Shown here piece by piece: positions 42,834 through 52,416 of a stretch of DNA of 64,000 nt. Made by a program: the position numbers and the translations under genes. Origin of the DNA: Teratosphaeria epicoccoides (taxonomy: Eukaryota; Ascomycota; Dothideomycetes; Mycosphaerellales; Teratosphaeriaceae); assembly GCA_021401465.1 (NCBI GenBank), contig JADDMT010000001.1, forward strand, positions 496,001 to 560,000, read 5' to 3'. The notes beneath the pieces are model-generated. The model did not search any database and was not told the DNA's origin. It saw nothing but the letters and a program-made list of their open reading frames with translations. Within the stretch, counting starts at the first letter, position 1, and every line of letters starts with the position of its first letter.

Positions 42834-43657
42834 GATAACTGTATGCGTGCGACGCGTTTGCCAACCCAAAAAAACCCCAACCGCCCAGTGACGGCGCTAG
42901 GAGATGAGTGGGCGGTTTGATGAGTGGGGAGCCTGTTGGAATCCTGGCGGCAACAAGACACAAGTGGATGTAAAACTAAGGCTGAAGATGCGACGATGCT
43001 GCTGCTATGGAGTCTGGCGGCGTGGCGTGGAAGCAGTGGTGGGACGGGTGGGATACTGTAGGCTGTAGCGAACGATAATGTTCCAGAGGGCTGAGGGCTG
43101 CAAACCAAGTGCTCTCAATGTCCAGGTATCCCAGTCAAGCATAAGCCACGGGAAAATGTAGAAAGGTATCAATCAATTATTGATTGTTCGAGGAGCCAAG
43201 AAGACTGGACCCTTTGATGTGCCTCGTCCAGCTTGGGGCAATCAGAAGATGCAGCGAATTGATATGGAGCAACTTGATGACAAGACGGAGCAACATGCAC
43301 TCGTTATCTGGTGAGCAGCGATATAAGGCTCGCTGCCCTGCGTCACCTCCGCCACGGGCCCGTTCCTAGCGCTGTGTCAATTGTTGCGTCACATGCGAGT
43401 GCACTTCAACCAGCACCAGCCACTGTATGGACGAATGTATCACGATCACAATATCACGATCACAAAGCACTTTTGCTCGGTATCGATGCCGCAAATCTGC
43501 AGCACCATCTCCGAGAGCCTCACGCGCTGCATAACGAGCTACCCATGATCGCCTGGTCGCTGGAGCGATATCGCCACCGGAGGAAGTGGATGCCGCCATG
43601 AGAGAGACTGACCGGAATATCTCGAGTCTCGGAACTTGAAGCGTCATCCGCTCTGGG
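42834..43657. promoter_or_regulatory. Divergent promoter region (Ser-rich protein and MLH3)
   Basis: 824 bp between two divergent start codons. Both promoters are expected here; I see no gene in between. Confidence 0.55.
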
Positions 43658-46600
43658 ATGTCTCGCATCCTTCCGCTGCCACCAGACGCCATCGCTCAGA
43701 TCCATTCCACAAAGCACATCACGAGCCTTCAACATGTTGTGCTTGCACTTCTGGAGAACAGTCTGGATGCCCAAGCAACCAAGGTACAAATCAGGGTTGA
43801 CTTCCGACGAGGTGCCTGTGCCGTGGAGGATAACGGCTCTGGTATCCTGTCATGCGAGTTCGAGGAAGATGGCGGTCTTCTCAAAATGCACTGCTCCTCC
43901 AAATGCAATGTTAATCGCGACTTGCATGGCAGCACAGGAACATATTTGGCATCGCTTGGCGCTCTGTCATTGTTGAGCATCACGTCTCAGCACAGTGCTG
44001 AACCCACTTCTGGTACAATCACTTTGCATAATGGGAGGACTATCGAGCGCCGTGTCAGTGAAGCACTTGGTCTCGACAGTCATTGGCCGAGTAGGCATGG
44101 CACACAGGTCACAGTCCGAGATCTTTTTGGCAATATGCCGGTGCGAGTCAGGCAGCGAGCGCTATCTGGCGACGCAGATCCAAAAGACGAGAGAGCATGG
44201 CATGATCTGAAGCGAGGACTTGTGGCACTGCTGCTTGCCTGGCCGACACCGTGTGCAATCTGGATCCGTGACTGCAACCAGGCCAGCAAGACACTCCATA
44301 TTTCACCACACCATCCGTCGGTCTCCGGACTTTTGACCGCGAAGCACCTTCACCGGCTTGCGGGCAAAGCTATCAAAGCCGACATTAAGGATTCATTGCC
44401 GGTCGTTTTCCAAGCCGGGCTCGCCGCCGCCGAAACGCGCTTTGACTGGGTTGCTGTGCGAGCGTCCAGTGGCAACCTCTCTGTCAAAGGCCTCGTCTGC
44501 CTCACACCTGCACCAACGAGGCAGTGCCAATTCGTCAGCATTGGAGTGCATCCCTGCTCGCCTGCCAGCGGCTACAATGCTCTGTTCGACATCATCAACA
44601 AGACCTTTGCCAACAGTAGCTTTGGTGCAACTCATGGCGATCCGCACGCGTTTGACAAAGCCGAAACTCTTCGCCGAAGAAGTGATCGCAGATACAAGAA
44701 TGACGGCTACACACAAAAGCAATTACGCAACCAAAGAGGCGTCGACCACTGCCCTATGTTCGTACTGCAGCTGGAACTGAAGGAGGGGCCGCGACATCAT
44801 ATTCTTGCCGACATCATCGGCGGTGCGCATCTGAAATTGATGGTCGACTTGCTCGAGGCAACGATGCTGCAATGGCTGACGGCCAACCACTTTCGACCGA
44901 GGAAATGCAGGAAGCTGAAACATGATGAACAGCAAGGGCCGTCGTCCGCTGCAAGTGCGCCGTCGCAGCCCTCATCTGCTGTACCGCAGAGTACATATGA
45001 CGCGGGAGCTTCGGGCGCGTTGACACCACTGCAGGAACGTGCGACCATTGCCGAAAGTGTGACGACTTCGAAGAGACGAAGGACTACCGAGAAATTTGAA
45101 CAAAACATCACTCTGCTCAATCCATCAAGGCGACCTGCGACGTCCCATCATGCCGGTCTCAGCCGTATCAAAAGCGGTGATCATGACTTTTTTGGCGAGG
45201 CATGGGACGGAATCAGGCATTCCAGATCTGTCACCACTGCCTTACGTCGACCTGTCGTGGGTCGTGAAGAGTCAGGAGAGGGTGACAGTGCCTCAACGCG
45301 AGGGTCACCTACCGCACAGAAGACCACAGAGACCCAAATCCAAGACACTGTCCTACCCTCGACAAGACTCTCAAGTGATGACTTTGGTAGTGTCGACGAG
45401 GACGTGCTACTAACGGCAACTCAGGCCATCCAGGGTACTGAAGCATCAACAAGCCAGGCGCAGCAGGATCGGATTGTTGAATGGACCGATCCTGTCACAA
45501 ACCAATCATATAGAATAAACTCTCGGACAGGTGTTGTACTGCCTGTCCAGACAACTCCAAAAGCGGTCTCTGGAGATGCAAGCGTTGCAGATGCGACCAG
45601 GCAGACTGCAGCTATCAACACGGCTCTTACCTCCACGGGCAGGCCTCTCAGCCTAGCGCGCCGAGCCGATTTGCCTGAATCGAGCTCAAACAGTAGTTGG
45701 TTACCAGGCTTCCTGAAGGACTGGAACAACCCTGTGTTCATCCGACAAGATGAGGAGCGCATACCCGTAACCTCTTTTGATGGACCTGGAATCGATTTGG
45801 CCGAGCTGGGCAGGCACCGTTGCACAGAGCATGTGGTGCACGAACGCTTTGCAGAAATTGGTACTCGGGTCACGGGTCAGCTGTCGAAAGAACAGCTCAG
45901 GCATATGAAAGTCATCTGGCAAGTGGATCAGAAATTTATTTTGTGCACGGTGCAGTCAAGGTCTTCTAGCTTAGATGGTGAGACGCTCATCCTCGTCGAC
46001 CAGCATGCAGCATCTGAGCGAGTCATTCTCGAAGAGCTGCTACAAGAACTTTGTGCACCGCTCAGTCCGTCAGATCCAGTCAGTGCCCTTACTACCAAGT
46101 CCGGCCATCGATCATCTCTCCAAACCATCGCACTCGAGCGACCACAGCACTTCCAAATTTCAGGCCTCGAAAGCGAACTCTTCGAAAAACACGGATCTCA
46201 CTTCGCGCGCTGGGGCTTCCTATACAACCTCTCTCAACGCGCCTCCAAACCAACAGCATCCCAACTCCGTCGTCCAAACCAAAATCACATCATCTCCGTC
46301 CTCGCCTTACCACCCGGTATCTCCGAACGCTGCACACTCTCCCCCAACCTCCTGATCGAGCTCCTGCGCTCCGAACTCTGGAGCATCGCATCCGGGACCA
46401 CGCGTCCCGCAGTCTTGCCCCTGGATTCTGAACGAAACAGTAACGATGACGACGAGCACAGCTGGCTCAGACACGTCGGCTCCTGCCCCAAAGGTGTCCT
46501 TGACATGCTGAACTCGCGCGCCTGTCGATCCGCGATCATGTTCAACGACGTGCTCACGAAGCAGCAGTGCGAGGAGCTGGTGGATCGCTTGGCAAGGTGT

Positions 46601-46792
46601 GCGTTCCCATTCATGTGTGCGCATGGCAGGGTCAGTATGGTCCCGGTAGTGGAACTGGGAGCTATGAGCGGATGGGACGGAGGGTTTGCGGATGCGCATA
46701 AGCAATTGCGAGGGCAGGAGGATGGTAGGCAGATGCAGAGCTTTAGTAGTCAGTTCCGGGAGTGGTGTGGTAGAGATGCAAATCATGTTTGA
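43658..46792 (+). CDS. MLH3: MutL homologue Mlh3 (mismatch repair / meiotic crossover endonuclease)
   Basis: Single exon, 1044 aa. The N-terminal GHKL ATPase is complete: LLENSLDAQATKVQI (conserved Glu, Asn, Asp), VEDNGSGI, LHGSTGTYLASLGAL and GTQVTVRDLFGNMPVRVRQ. A long, poorly conserved Ser/Thr-rich linker follows (about 430-690). The C-terminal domain carries the metal-binding endonuclease motif DQHAASERVILEE (from residue 781). CRSAIMFNDVLTKQQCEEL and CAHGRVSMVPVVELG come later. The FND after the ACR-type motif and overall layout match Mlh3 rather than Pms1. Mlh3 pairs with Mlh1 to nick DNA during insertion-deletion repair and to resolve meiotic Holliday junctions as crossovers. The usual CPHGRP signature reads CAHGRV here. 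Confidence 0.93.
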   Translation: MSRILPLPPDAIAQIHSTKHITSLQHVVLALLENSLDAQATKVQIRVDFRRGACAVEDNGSGILSCEFEEDGGLLKMHCSSKCNVNRDLHGSTGTYLASLGALSLLSITSQHSAEPTSGTITLHNGRTIERRVSEALGLDSHWPSRHGTQVTVRDLFGNMPVRVRQRALSGDADPKDERAWHDLKRGLVALLLAWPTPCAIWIRDCNQASKTLHISPHHPSVSGLLTAKHLHRLAGKAIKADIKDSLPVVFQAGLAAAETRFDWVAVRASSGNLSVKGLVCLTPAPTRQCQFVSIGVHPCSPASGYNALFDIINKTFANSSFGATHGDPHAFDKAETLRRRSDRRYKNDGYTQKQLRNQRGVDHCPMFVLQLELKEGPRHHILADIIGGAHLKLMVDLLEATMLQWLTANHFRPRKCRKLKHDEQQGPSSAASAPSQPSSAVPQSTYDAGASGALTPLQERATIAESVTTSKRRRTTEKFEQNITLLNPSRRPATSHHAGLSRIKSGDHDFFGEAWDGIRHSRSVTTALRRPVVGREESGEGDSASTRGSPTAQKTTETQIQDTVLPSTRLSSDDFGSVDEDVLLTATQAIQGTEASTSQAQQDRIVEWTDPVTNQSYRINSRTGVVLPVQTTPKAVSGDASVADATRQTAAINTALTSTGRPLSLARRADLPESSSNSSWLPGFLKDWNNPVFIRQDEERIPVTSFDGPGIDLAELGRHRCTEHVVHERFAEIGTRVTGQLSKEQLRHMKVIWQVDQKFILCTVQSRSSSLDGETLILVDQHAASERVILEELLQELCAPLSPSDPVSALTTKSGHRSSLQTIALERPQHFQISGLESELFEKHGSHFARWGFLYNLSQRASKPTASQLRRPNQNHIISVLALPPGISERCTLSPNLLIELLRSELWSIASGTTRPAVLPLDSERNSNDDDEHSWLRHVGSCPKGVLDMLNSRACRSAIMFNDVLTKQQCEELVDRLARCAFPFMCAHGRVSMVPVVELGAMSGWDGGFADAHKQLRGQEDGRQMQSFSSQFREWCGRDANHV

Positions 46793-47826
46793 ACATTCTT
46801 GCGTTCGACGCATTTCATGGCACACGTTTGCGATCGCGATGTCACAAGCGCTTGCTTCACAACGGGACCCGATACATTTTTCCGCAGGCAGAGTATGGCA
46901 CATATAGAACATGTTCAAAGCCAGTGTGAGTGAAGTGACCGAGAGTAAGAGCTGAACGCCTGCACGACAGACATTGCTCTGCTTGTGGCGGGCGGAAAAT
47001 GCCCATGTCCACGCAGCGAGATGTATGGCAGCATCAGCTAGGCAACGGCATAGGATGCTACACCCGACCATCATCCTCCCAAGGTCTTCGATCCAGCCCA
47101 GCTTTGTAGGAACTTCATGGTCACGCGCTTCATTGATTGCATGGGGTATAACGCCGCCATCAGAAAGCTGCTAGGTAGCCCACACAAACGACTTGCTTTT
47201 CGATTCTGTTTACCCGAAATCAACCATGCAGCCGCAGCCAATCTTGCGACGCACAAATACAGCAACAGCACCTGGTGAGCTGGTATAATATGCTGCAACG
47301 GCCACCCGGGTAGCCGTCCCGACGCCCTGGGCTGTCAACTAGCGGAGACGAGGAGATCTATCTGGCAGACCACCATCAATAACACTTCTCGCCATCTTGA
47401 TGTTGTGTAATTGACGAGGCGGTGTGACCCCCGTCCGCATGGCTGAAACGCACCAGACTCGTTGCGTGTTTCCGAACGCAAGGGCGCATGGTGGCGAATG
47501 AAACTCCTGATCCGAGCTCGTGGTTGATGTGCACGCCAGAAAAAGGGCCATTTGTCGGGGACTGCATGTCCCGGGAATGAAGCTATCGGGCAACCAGAGA
47601 CGACTCCGAAAGCTTCTGCACGGAGACTTCCTGTTTTACGGAACCTTTTAAAAGTCACGACTCACGAGCCATAAAGCGACCTGCAAGCACTTTCGCGAGC
47701 AGATCGGTCATAATGTCCGCCTGCACATGTTCGAAGCAAATTCGCAATTCGCGATGGACTGGCTCGTGGGCTCAAGAAAATTGTTTCTGTATCAGCGTCG
47801 GACCGTCGTCCGAGAAAAGAAGAAGC
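46793..47826. other. Convergent intergenic region
   Basis: About 1 kb between the MLH3 stop and the stop of the type II membrane protein gene. Only short open frames without family resemblance. Confidence 0.5.
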
Positions 47827-49281
47827 TCAAGTAACCATGGCGTTTGATAGGCCTGACAGACCACCTCCTAGCGTAGTCGCAGGTTGCGCCGCCGCAGCAT
47901 GCGCCTCGTCGCAGTAGCCCAGCCCAGCGACCACATCGGCAGCCAGGACGTCAATGCCGCCAGTATGCTGGTCCTCAATGCCAAAGTTGATAAACATCAC
48001 ATCATCCAAGTATCCGTGGTAGGTCAAGTTCGATGACTTCCAGCTAATCGAGGTCAAGTAGAACATCTCGGTGAGTCTGGGTTCCTCACCGGTAGGAGAA
48101 TCTGGTGGGATGGCAGGCTTGCGGCCGTGGATGAAGAGCGGTCTCGTGCCCATGGCGTGTATCTCGAAAGGTGCGGTCTGCTTGAACAGCATTGTGTATG
48201 GTTCGTACGCGCTGTGATAGCTGTAGGAGCCTTTGTGCTGGTAGATGGTCAAGATGAAGGTGTTGGCCTCGGTTTTTTTGCAGCTCGGGTCCGATCTTTT
48301 GCACATCGTGATCGCCAGTGAGTTTGTAGCCTGATGTATCGACTCCCACGCCGGGTCGCCAATCATCGGCAGGTATCTTGTCAAGCATGTACTATCACGC
48401 TGTTCCGTGAGTAACGCCAGATCGCCACCAACAGAGCCATCGTTTGCCAATTTTGCATACGACCTCTTCGGCGCAATATCGTAGTGCACATAAATCTCAT
48501 CATGCTTGTCCCAGAACACGAACCAGTTCTTCTCCACTGGGTGGTATGGCGGTGGGCGCTGAATGTCTGTGGCTACCTGGAAGAGATTGGCGGGAGTTCT
48601 GTGGATCTGCCATTTACTTAAGAGCCGGAAGTCTTCAATCCACTGGCCAAAGCAGCTCTTTACAGACTGGGAGCCAAAGATCATGTACGGGTGCTCTGGT
48701 CCAAAAAAGACACGCGCGTCATGAGGTCCAATGTTGAAGTTCAGAGGCGCATAGTCTCCCTCGCAGACCGGACTGTAGGTTGCCGCGACAGGCGCAATGA
48801 TGGGCTCCTCGATACATTGCAAGGCGCTGCTGTTCCGGAACGTCGCTTCGCAAACGAGCTCGATGTTCCATGTGGTCGCCTGACCCTCACCTTTTGAGAA
48901 CTCCTGCCCGACGATGAACCAGGTGTCGTTCAGTGTCGGATGCGGAATGACATTTGGGTTGATGGTATGATAGCGCCCAAAGATGATGTCGAAGTACTTC
49001 CCGCCCGGCGTCGACAGCGAGAAGAGCTCATGATGGGTATCTGCCACCGCTGCTGTGGGGTATATGCCTTCATCCTGCAACACCCTCGCCGCGCTCTCTC
49101 CCGCCAAAATCTTCTGTATGCTCTTCTCGCTTCGTCCGCTGCTCGTGCTCCCTAACCAATTTCTCAACGACGCCGTTGAATCTCCAAGCTGCTCCTGTCC
49201 ACTCCATAGCGCGGCGACAAAGATTAGCAGCAGCACCACTCCGCCAATGGGCACCAGGCCCTTCTTCGGCTGAATGAGCAT
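47827..49281 (-). CDS. Type II membrane protein, possible Golgi glycosyltransferase-like
   Basis: Single exon, 484 aa from the ATG at 49281 (the frame continues upstream to a TTG at 49296). A short cytosolic tail is followed by one membrane anchor (GLVPIGGVVLLLIFVAAL) and a large lumenal domain. Blocks such as YDIAPKRSYAKLA, NDTWFIVGQEFSKGEG, LQCIEEPIIAPVAATYSPVC, GPHDARVFFGPEHPYMIFGS and PVEKNWFVFWDKHDEIYVHY suggest a beta-propeller-like fold with repeated aromatic strands. Several N-glycosylation sequons are present. The look is that of fungal mannosyl- or phosphomannosyl-transferase-type secretory enzymes, but I cannot match a named family. Its neighbours (acyltransferase 3, GT32) fit a role in surface glycans; that is inference. 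Confidence 0.75.
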   Translation of the reverse strand: MLIQPKKGLVPIGGVVLLLIFVAALWSGQEQLGDSTASLRNWLGSTSSGRSEKSIQKILAGESAARVLQDEGIYPTAAVADTHHELFSLSTPGGKYFDIIFGRYHTINPNVIPHPTLNDTWFIVGQEFSKGEGQATTWNIELVCEATFRNSSALQCIEEPIIAPVAATYSPVCEGDYAPLNFNIGPHDARVFFGPEHPYMIFGSQSVKSCFGQWIEDFRLLSKWQIHRTPANLFQVATDIQRPPPYHPVEKNWFVFWDKHDEIYVHYDIAPKRSYAKLANDGSVGGDLALLTEQRDSTCLTRYLPMIGDPAWESIHQATNSLAITMCKRSDPSCKKTEANTFILTIYQHKGSYSYHSAYEPYTMLFKQTAPFEIHAMGTRPLFIHGRKPAIPPDSPTGEEPRLTEMFYLTSISWKSSNLTYHGYLDDVMFINFGIEDQHTGGIDVLAADVVAGLGYCDEAHAAAAQPATTLGGGLSGLSNAMVT

Positions 49282-49883
49282 GCTCGGGGTAGACAAGTCT
49301 CACAACACCCAAGATCTGCTGCTTTTGAGCTCTCCTGTCTCGATACGCCGACAAAGAACAGAACTTCTGCCAATGCTCCTAGCGGCCAGTAAGCTTCACT
49401 CTGTACCACGCGCCACCAATCGTCATGCGTCGACAAGCTTTGAGCATCTGACACAGTCACCAATGGACGATGGATGAAAGTGAGACTTACAGCGATCTGG
49501 CAGATTGCGTATGCCACTACTGTGGCAAGTGCTCACATGCCAGATCCTCGAAAAGCCTTGGCCTCGGCAGAGTCTCCCTAGGGACGCCACGAGCTTTGTA
49601 CGCTCCGTATACTACCCACCCCGCATACTCCACAGGTGAACTTTATTCATTTAGTATGGCCATTGGCACCTGGCAAATGGTGGAGACCAACTACAGACTA
49701 CTGCTACATGACGTTGTTCCAGACACGACGACTCCATTACAATCCACTAATACCCTGGATAAATGTCAACGCCGCATCCGCTCATTGCTCGTGCTTTCCC
49801 GAGCACCAGAGCCGCCATGCAAATGTCTCTAATGATATCGAATGGTCGTAATGATCCGTCATCCGACCCACTCTTCGGCCTCG
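49282..49883. other. Intergenic region upstream of the type II protein gene
   Basis: About 600 bp, promoter of the type II membrane protein and 3' flank of the acyltransferase gene. Nothing else seen. Confidence 0.5.
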
Positions 49884-51377
49884 CTACGCAGAATGAGGCA
49901 GACCCAGGTTGTACAACCATTGTCCGAACTTGACGCTCGGATCATCAATTAGGGTGGTCCCTAGCTCGGCTACCCAAAACGTTGCTGGCAGCAGAATCAA
50001 GTGTGGCAGATAGAAGTTGACCTCCATCGCATACGGGCCCCAATTGGGAAGCGGAAATCTGTTGACCCAGCCCGGAATCGTCATCGCTTGATACTCGCGA
50101 GACCAGCCCACGGCCGCGTAGATTCTGTCGCCAAGCGTCCAAAGCACCGGTCCATGGCAGAGATAGAACATGTAGGAGATGCGGCCTAGGTATTGGCAAA
50201 AGCCTCCCTCGAAAAAGCGCTTCAACCATGGCAGGTGAGGGACCGACACTACCATGAAGATGGCGGCCCAGAAGAGGTAGAACCATTTGTAGTCATAGAC
50301 AGCCTGAGGCGCCAGGAAAGAGAGGTAATACCATCCGGGCGAGTTCTGCAGGGCTTCGATCTCGTGTGTATGCGACGGACAGCCTCCCAAGAACACGCTG
50401 AGAACGAACAGCGTAGTGCAGATCCATGTTTTGTGAGGTTTCAGTCTCTCGAGTATCTCTGGGGTTTTACCCTCTGCGCATAGCAGCTCGATCTCGCAGA
50501 TCAGCATGCCCACTGTGAACAGAGCAAAATGGGCGCCATCTGCTATGTACATGTAGTAGAAGATGAGTCCGACTTCAGCTGCCAGTCGCATGTTCTGTGT
50601 AAGCCTCGAGAAGGCCATGACCGACGTATAGATGGATATTGATCCTTTCATCTCCACCGGGATCGACCATGTGTGGGGATTGTATGATGACCATGGGAAA
50701 CCACCGGTGCTTAGCAAAAAACTAAAGTTCTTGAACTCAGTGTACCAGTTCCAAAGCTCATCCCGGTAATTGGACTGCGGCACGAAATCCATCCAGATTC
50801 CAAACACATGCCACATGTGTACCGAGATGAATGTTGTCACAATGATGGGTAGGTAGAGTCGAAACCATCGCCGGAAGAGAGCCGAACCCACGTTGTCACC
50901 CAGTCCCACGAGGTCGCCGGCATGTATCAAGGCCAAGGGCTTGTAGGACAGGACATAGCCTGAGAGGACGAAAAAGATGGCTACCGCATAGTGGCCGCCT
51001 GTGAAGAATGTCCGTACGCCAAAAAATGCAGCCAGGTAGTATTCGCCGTCGTAGCCCCATCCATGTTGCAGATTTGCTGCCGCGCCAGTCTCAGAATGTG
51101 ACCACAACTCATGATGCAGCCAGTACACCATCAAGGCCGCAAAGCCTCGAAGTCCATCCATATACGCTGTTTTCCGCAATTTGCCTTGCCTCTTACTGGT
51201 CTTGCTCAGGAAAGAGGGCCGCAGAGCATGTACCAGACTCTTCACAACAGTCCTAACTCCAGAAGCCGCATCTTTCGAAGTCGCGCTGAGAGATTCCCTC
51301 CACTTGGGTCGGAAATCGCCATTGAGGTGCCCATTCTCCAGCGCATTCTCCCTTTCGGGCATCACTTTCTCGTCCAT
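49884..51377 (-). CDS. Membrane acyltransferase 3 (AT3/OafA-type) protein
   Basis: Single exon, 497 aa. After a polar N-terminus (about 70 residues) comes the AT3 signature KTAYMDGLRGFAALMVYWLHH with the catalytic-type histidines, then AIFFVLSGYVLSYK, FRRWFRLYLPI and HTWSIPVEMKGS. Multiple membrane helices follow to the C-terminus (GFCQYLGRISYMFYLCHGPV). AT3 proteins transfer acetyl or other acyl groups to sugars, polysaccharides, terpenes or peptides. The substrate here is unknown. Divergent orientation to the GT32 gene and the type II protein downstream suggest a glycan substrate, but this is only context. Start at 51377 is the first ATG of the frame. Confidence 0.92.
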   Translation of the reverse strand: MDEKVMPERENALENGHLNGDFRPKWRESLSATSKDAASGVRTVVKSLVHALRPSFLSKTSKRQGKLRKTAYMDGLRGFAALMVYWLHHELWSHSETGAAANLQHGWGYDGEYYLAAFFGVRTFFTGGHYAVAIFFVLSGYVLSYKPLALIHAGDLVGLGDNVGSALFRRWFRLYLPIIVTTFISVHMWHVFGIWMDFVPQSNYRDELWNWYTEFKNFSFLLSTGGFPWSSYNPHTWSIPVEMKGSISIYTSVMAFSRLTQNMRLAAEVGLIFYYMYIADGAHFALFTVGMLICEIELLCAEGKTPEILERLKPHKTWICTTLFVLSVFLGGCPSHTHEIEALQNSPGWYYLSFLAPQAVYDYKWFYLFWAAIFMVVSVPHLPWLKRFFEGGFCQYLGRISYMFYLCHGPVLWTLGDRIYAAVGWSREYQAMTIPGWVNRFPLPNWGPYAMEVNFYLPHLILLPATFWVAELGTTLIDDPSVKFGQWLYNLGLPHSA

Positions 51378-52416
51378 CTCTTCAAAGATTGCGCAAGCTG
51401 TCAGGTCAGGCAGGCACCATGCTTAGCACATGTTCTGATCGGTGTCGCCAGACGCGCAGACCAACGGTTGTCCCACCACCGACTACACGGAAGGTTGACA
51501 GCTGATCCGACGAACCAAGGGCGCTCGACATGAGCCAAGGCGGAGGCTAGCTAACCAGACTCAGCTTTAAGCATACAACCTCGGCGCCGGTGTCCAGGGA
51601 TCGATGCAGGCCGGAGCGCCACTGACGGGAACCTAGTCCGCAGGCGCACTATTTATGCAAGGCACTGATGGTACGTGCTAGCGGCTGCGTCGATCGCAGC
51701 TTGTTGAGCCCGCGGAAACTCGACGACGGTGGCCGAGCCGAGTGTGGCAGCATCTGTCAAGATGTGTTCGTCAAGCTCTCGAACCTGTCTGTGAAATCGA
51801 GGCGTTTGGCCACGCACTGTGTCAGAGGGCGAGGTGCCAGTCCTGGTGAAAGAAGGGTGCCCCTCGTCGCACAATCAGCGGACCGAGAGCCCGCCTTCAC
51901 TGTCCCTGCAAGCCGCAGGCCTGCGGTTCCTAGATGAGGAGTCTCCCGTCTCGTTCAGGCTTCAGACGGAAAAGCTGGGCGATGATTGGTAATGGTGGAG
52001 AGGCAGACGCCGGCTGGGCCGAGGCTCGGTGGCTGGTGGCACTTGCAATGCTGAAAACACACAGCGTGAGTGGCCACTGGCTGCATATTTGCTCGGAGGT
52101 GAAGAGGGGTATGTACAATTAGTCCAGTACCGTCCCAGACTGCACCGAGACGGTAACCTTGTTCTCCATCCTGGTGTTGAGCCGCGGTGAGTGTGCGAAA
52201 TTGGCCAGGGGGCCAGCAGTAGTCTGCAGACATGGCACCCAGCTGGTATGCTAAGTAGCATGCTGCATCATTTCGCATGTGGACTCGTATCGTGTAGCTC
52301 AGACTAGCACGCGCCTTAAACCTCCAAGACAATTCTCTTCAATCGCCGGGCCGCCCTTGTCTCTGTTGCTTCGACGTCGCGTTCGTCTTCTCTCCAGTCG
52401 TACATGCGTCGCCAAT
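51378..52416. promoter_or_regulatory. Divergent promoter region (AT3 and GT32 genes)
   Basis: Just over 1 kb between the two divergent starts. No gene supported in between; it would include both promoters and 5' leaders. Confidence 0.5.

Noticed and set aside
42834..43657. Extra small gene between the Ser-rich protein and MLH3
   Set aside because: Short frames only, without family resemblance; read as a divergent promoter region.
52279..52416. N-terminal extension of the GT32 protein from a GTG
   Set aside because: Begins with a non-ATG codon and would place a long basic stretch before the membrane anchor; the ATG at 52417 gives the normal type II topology.
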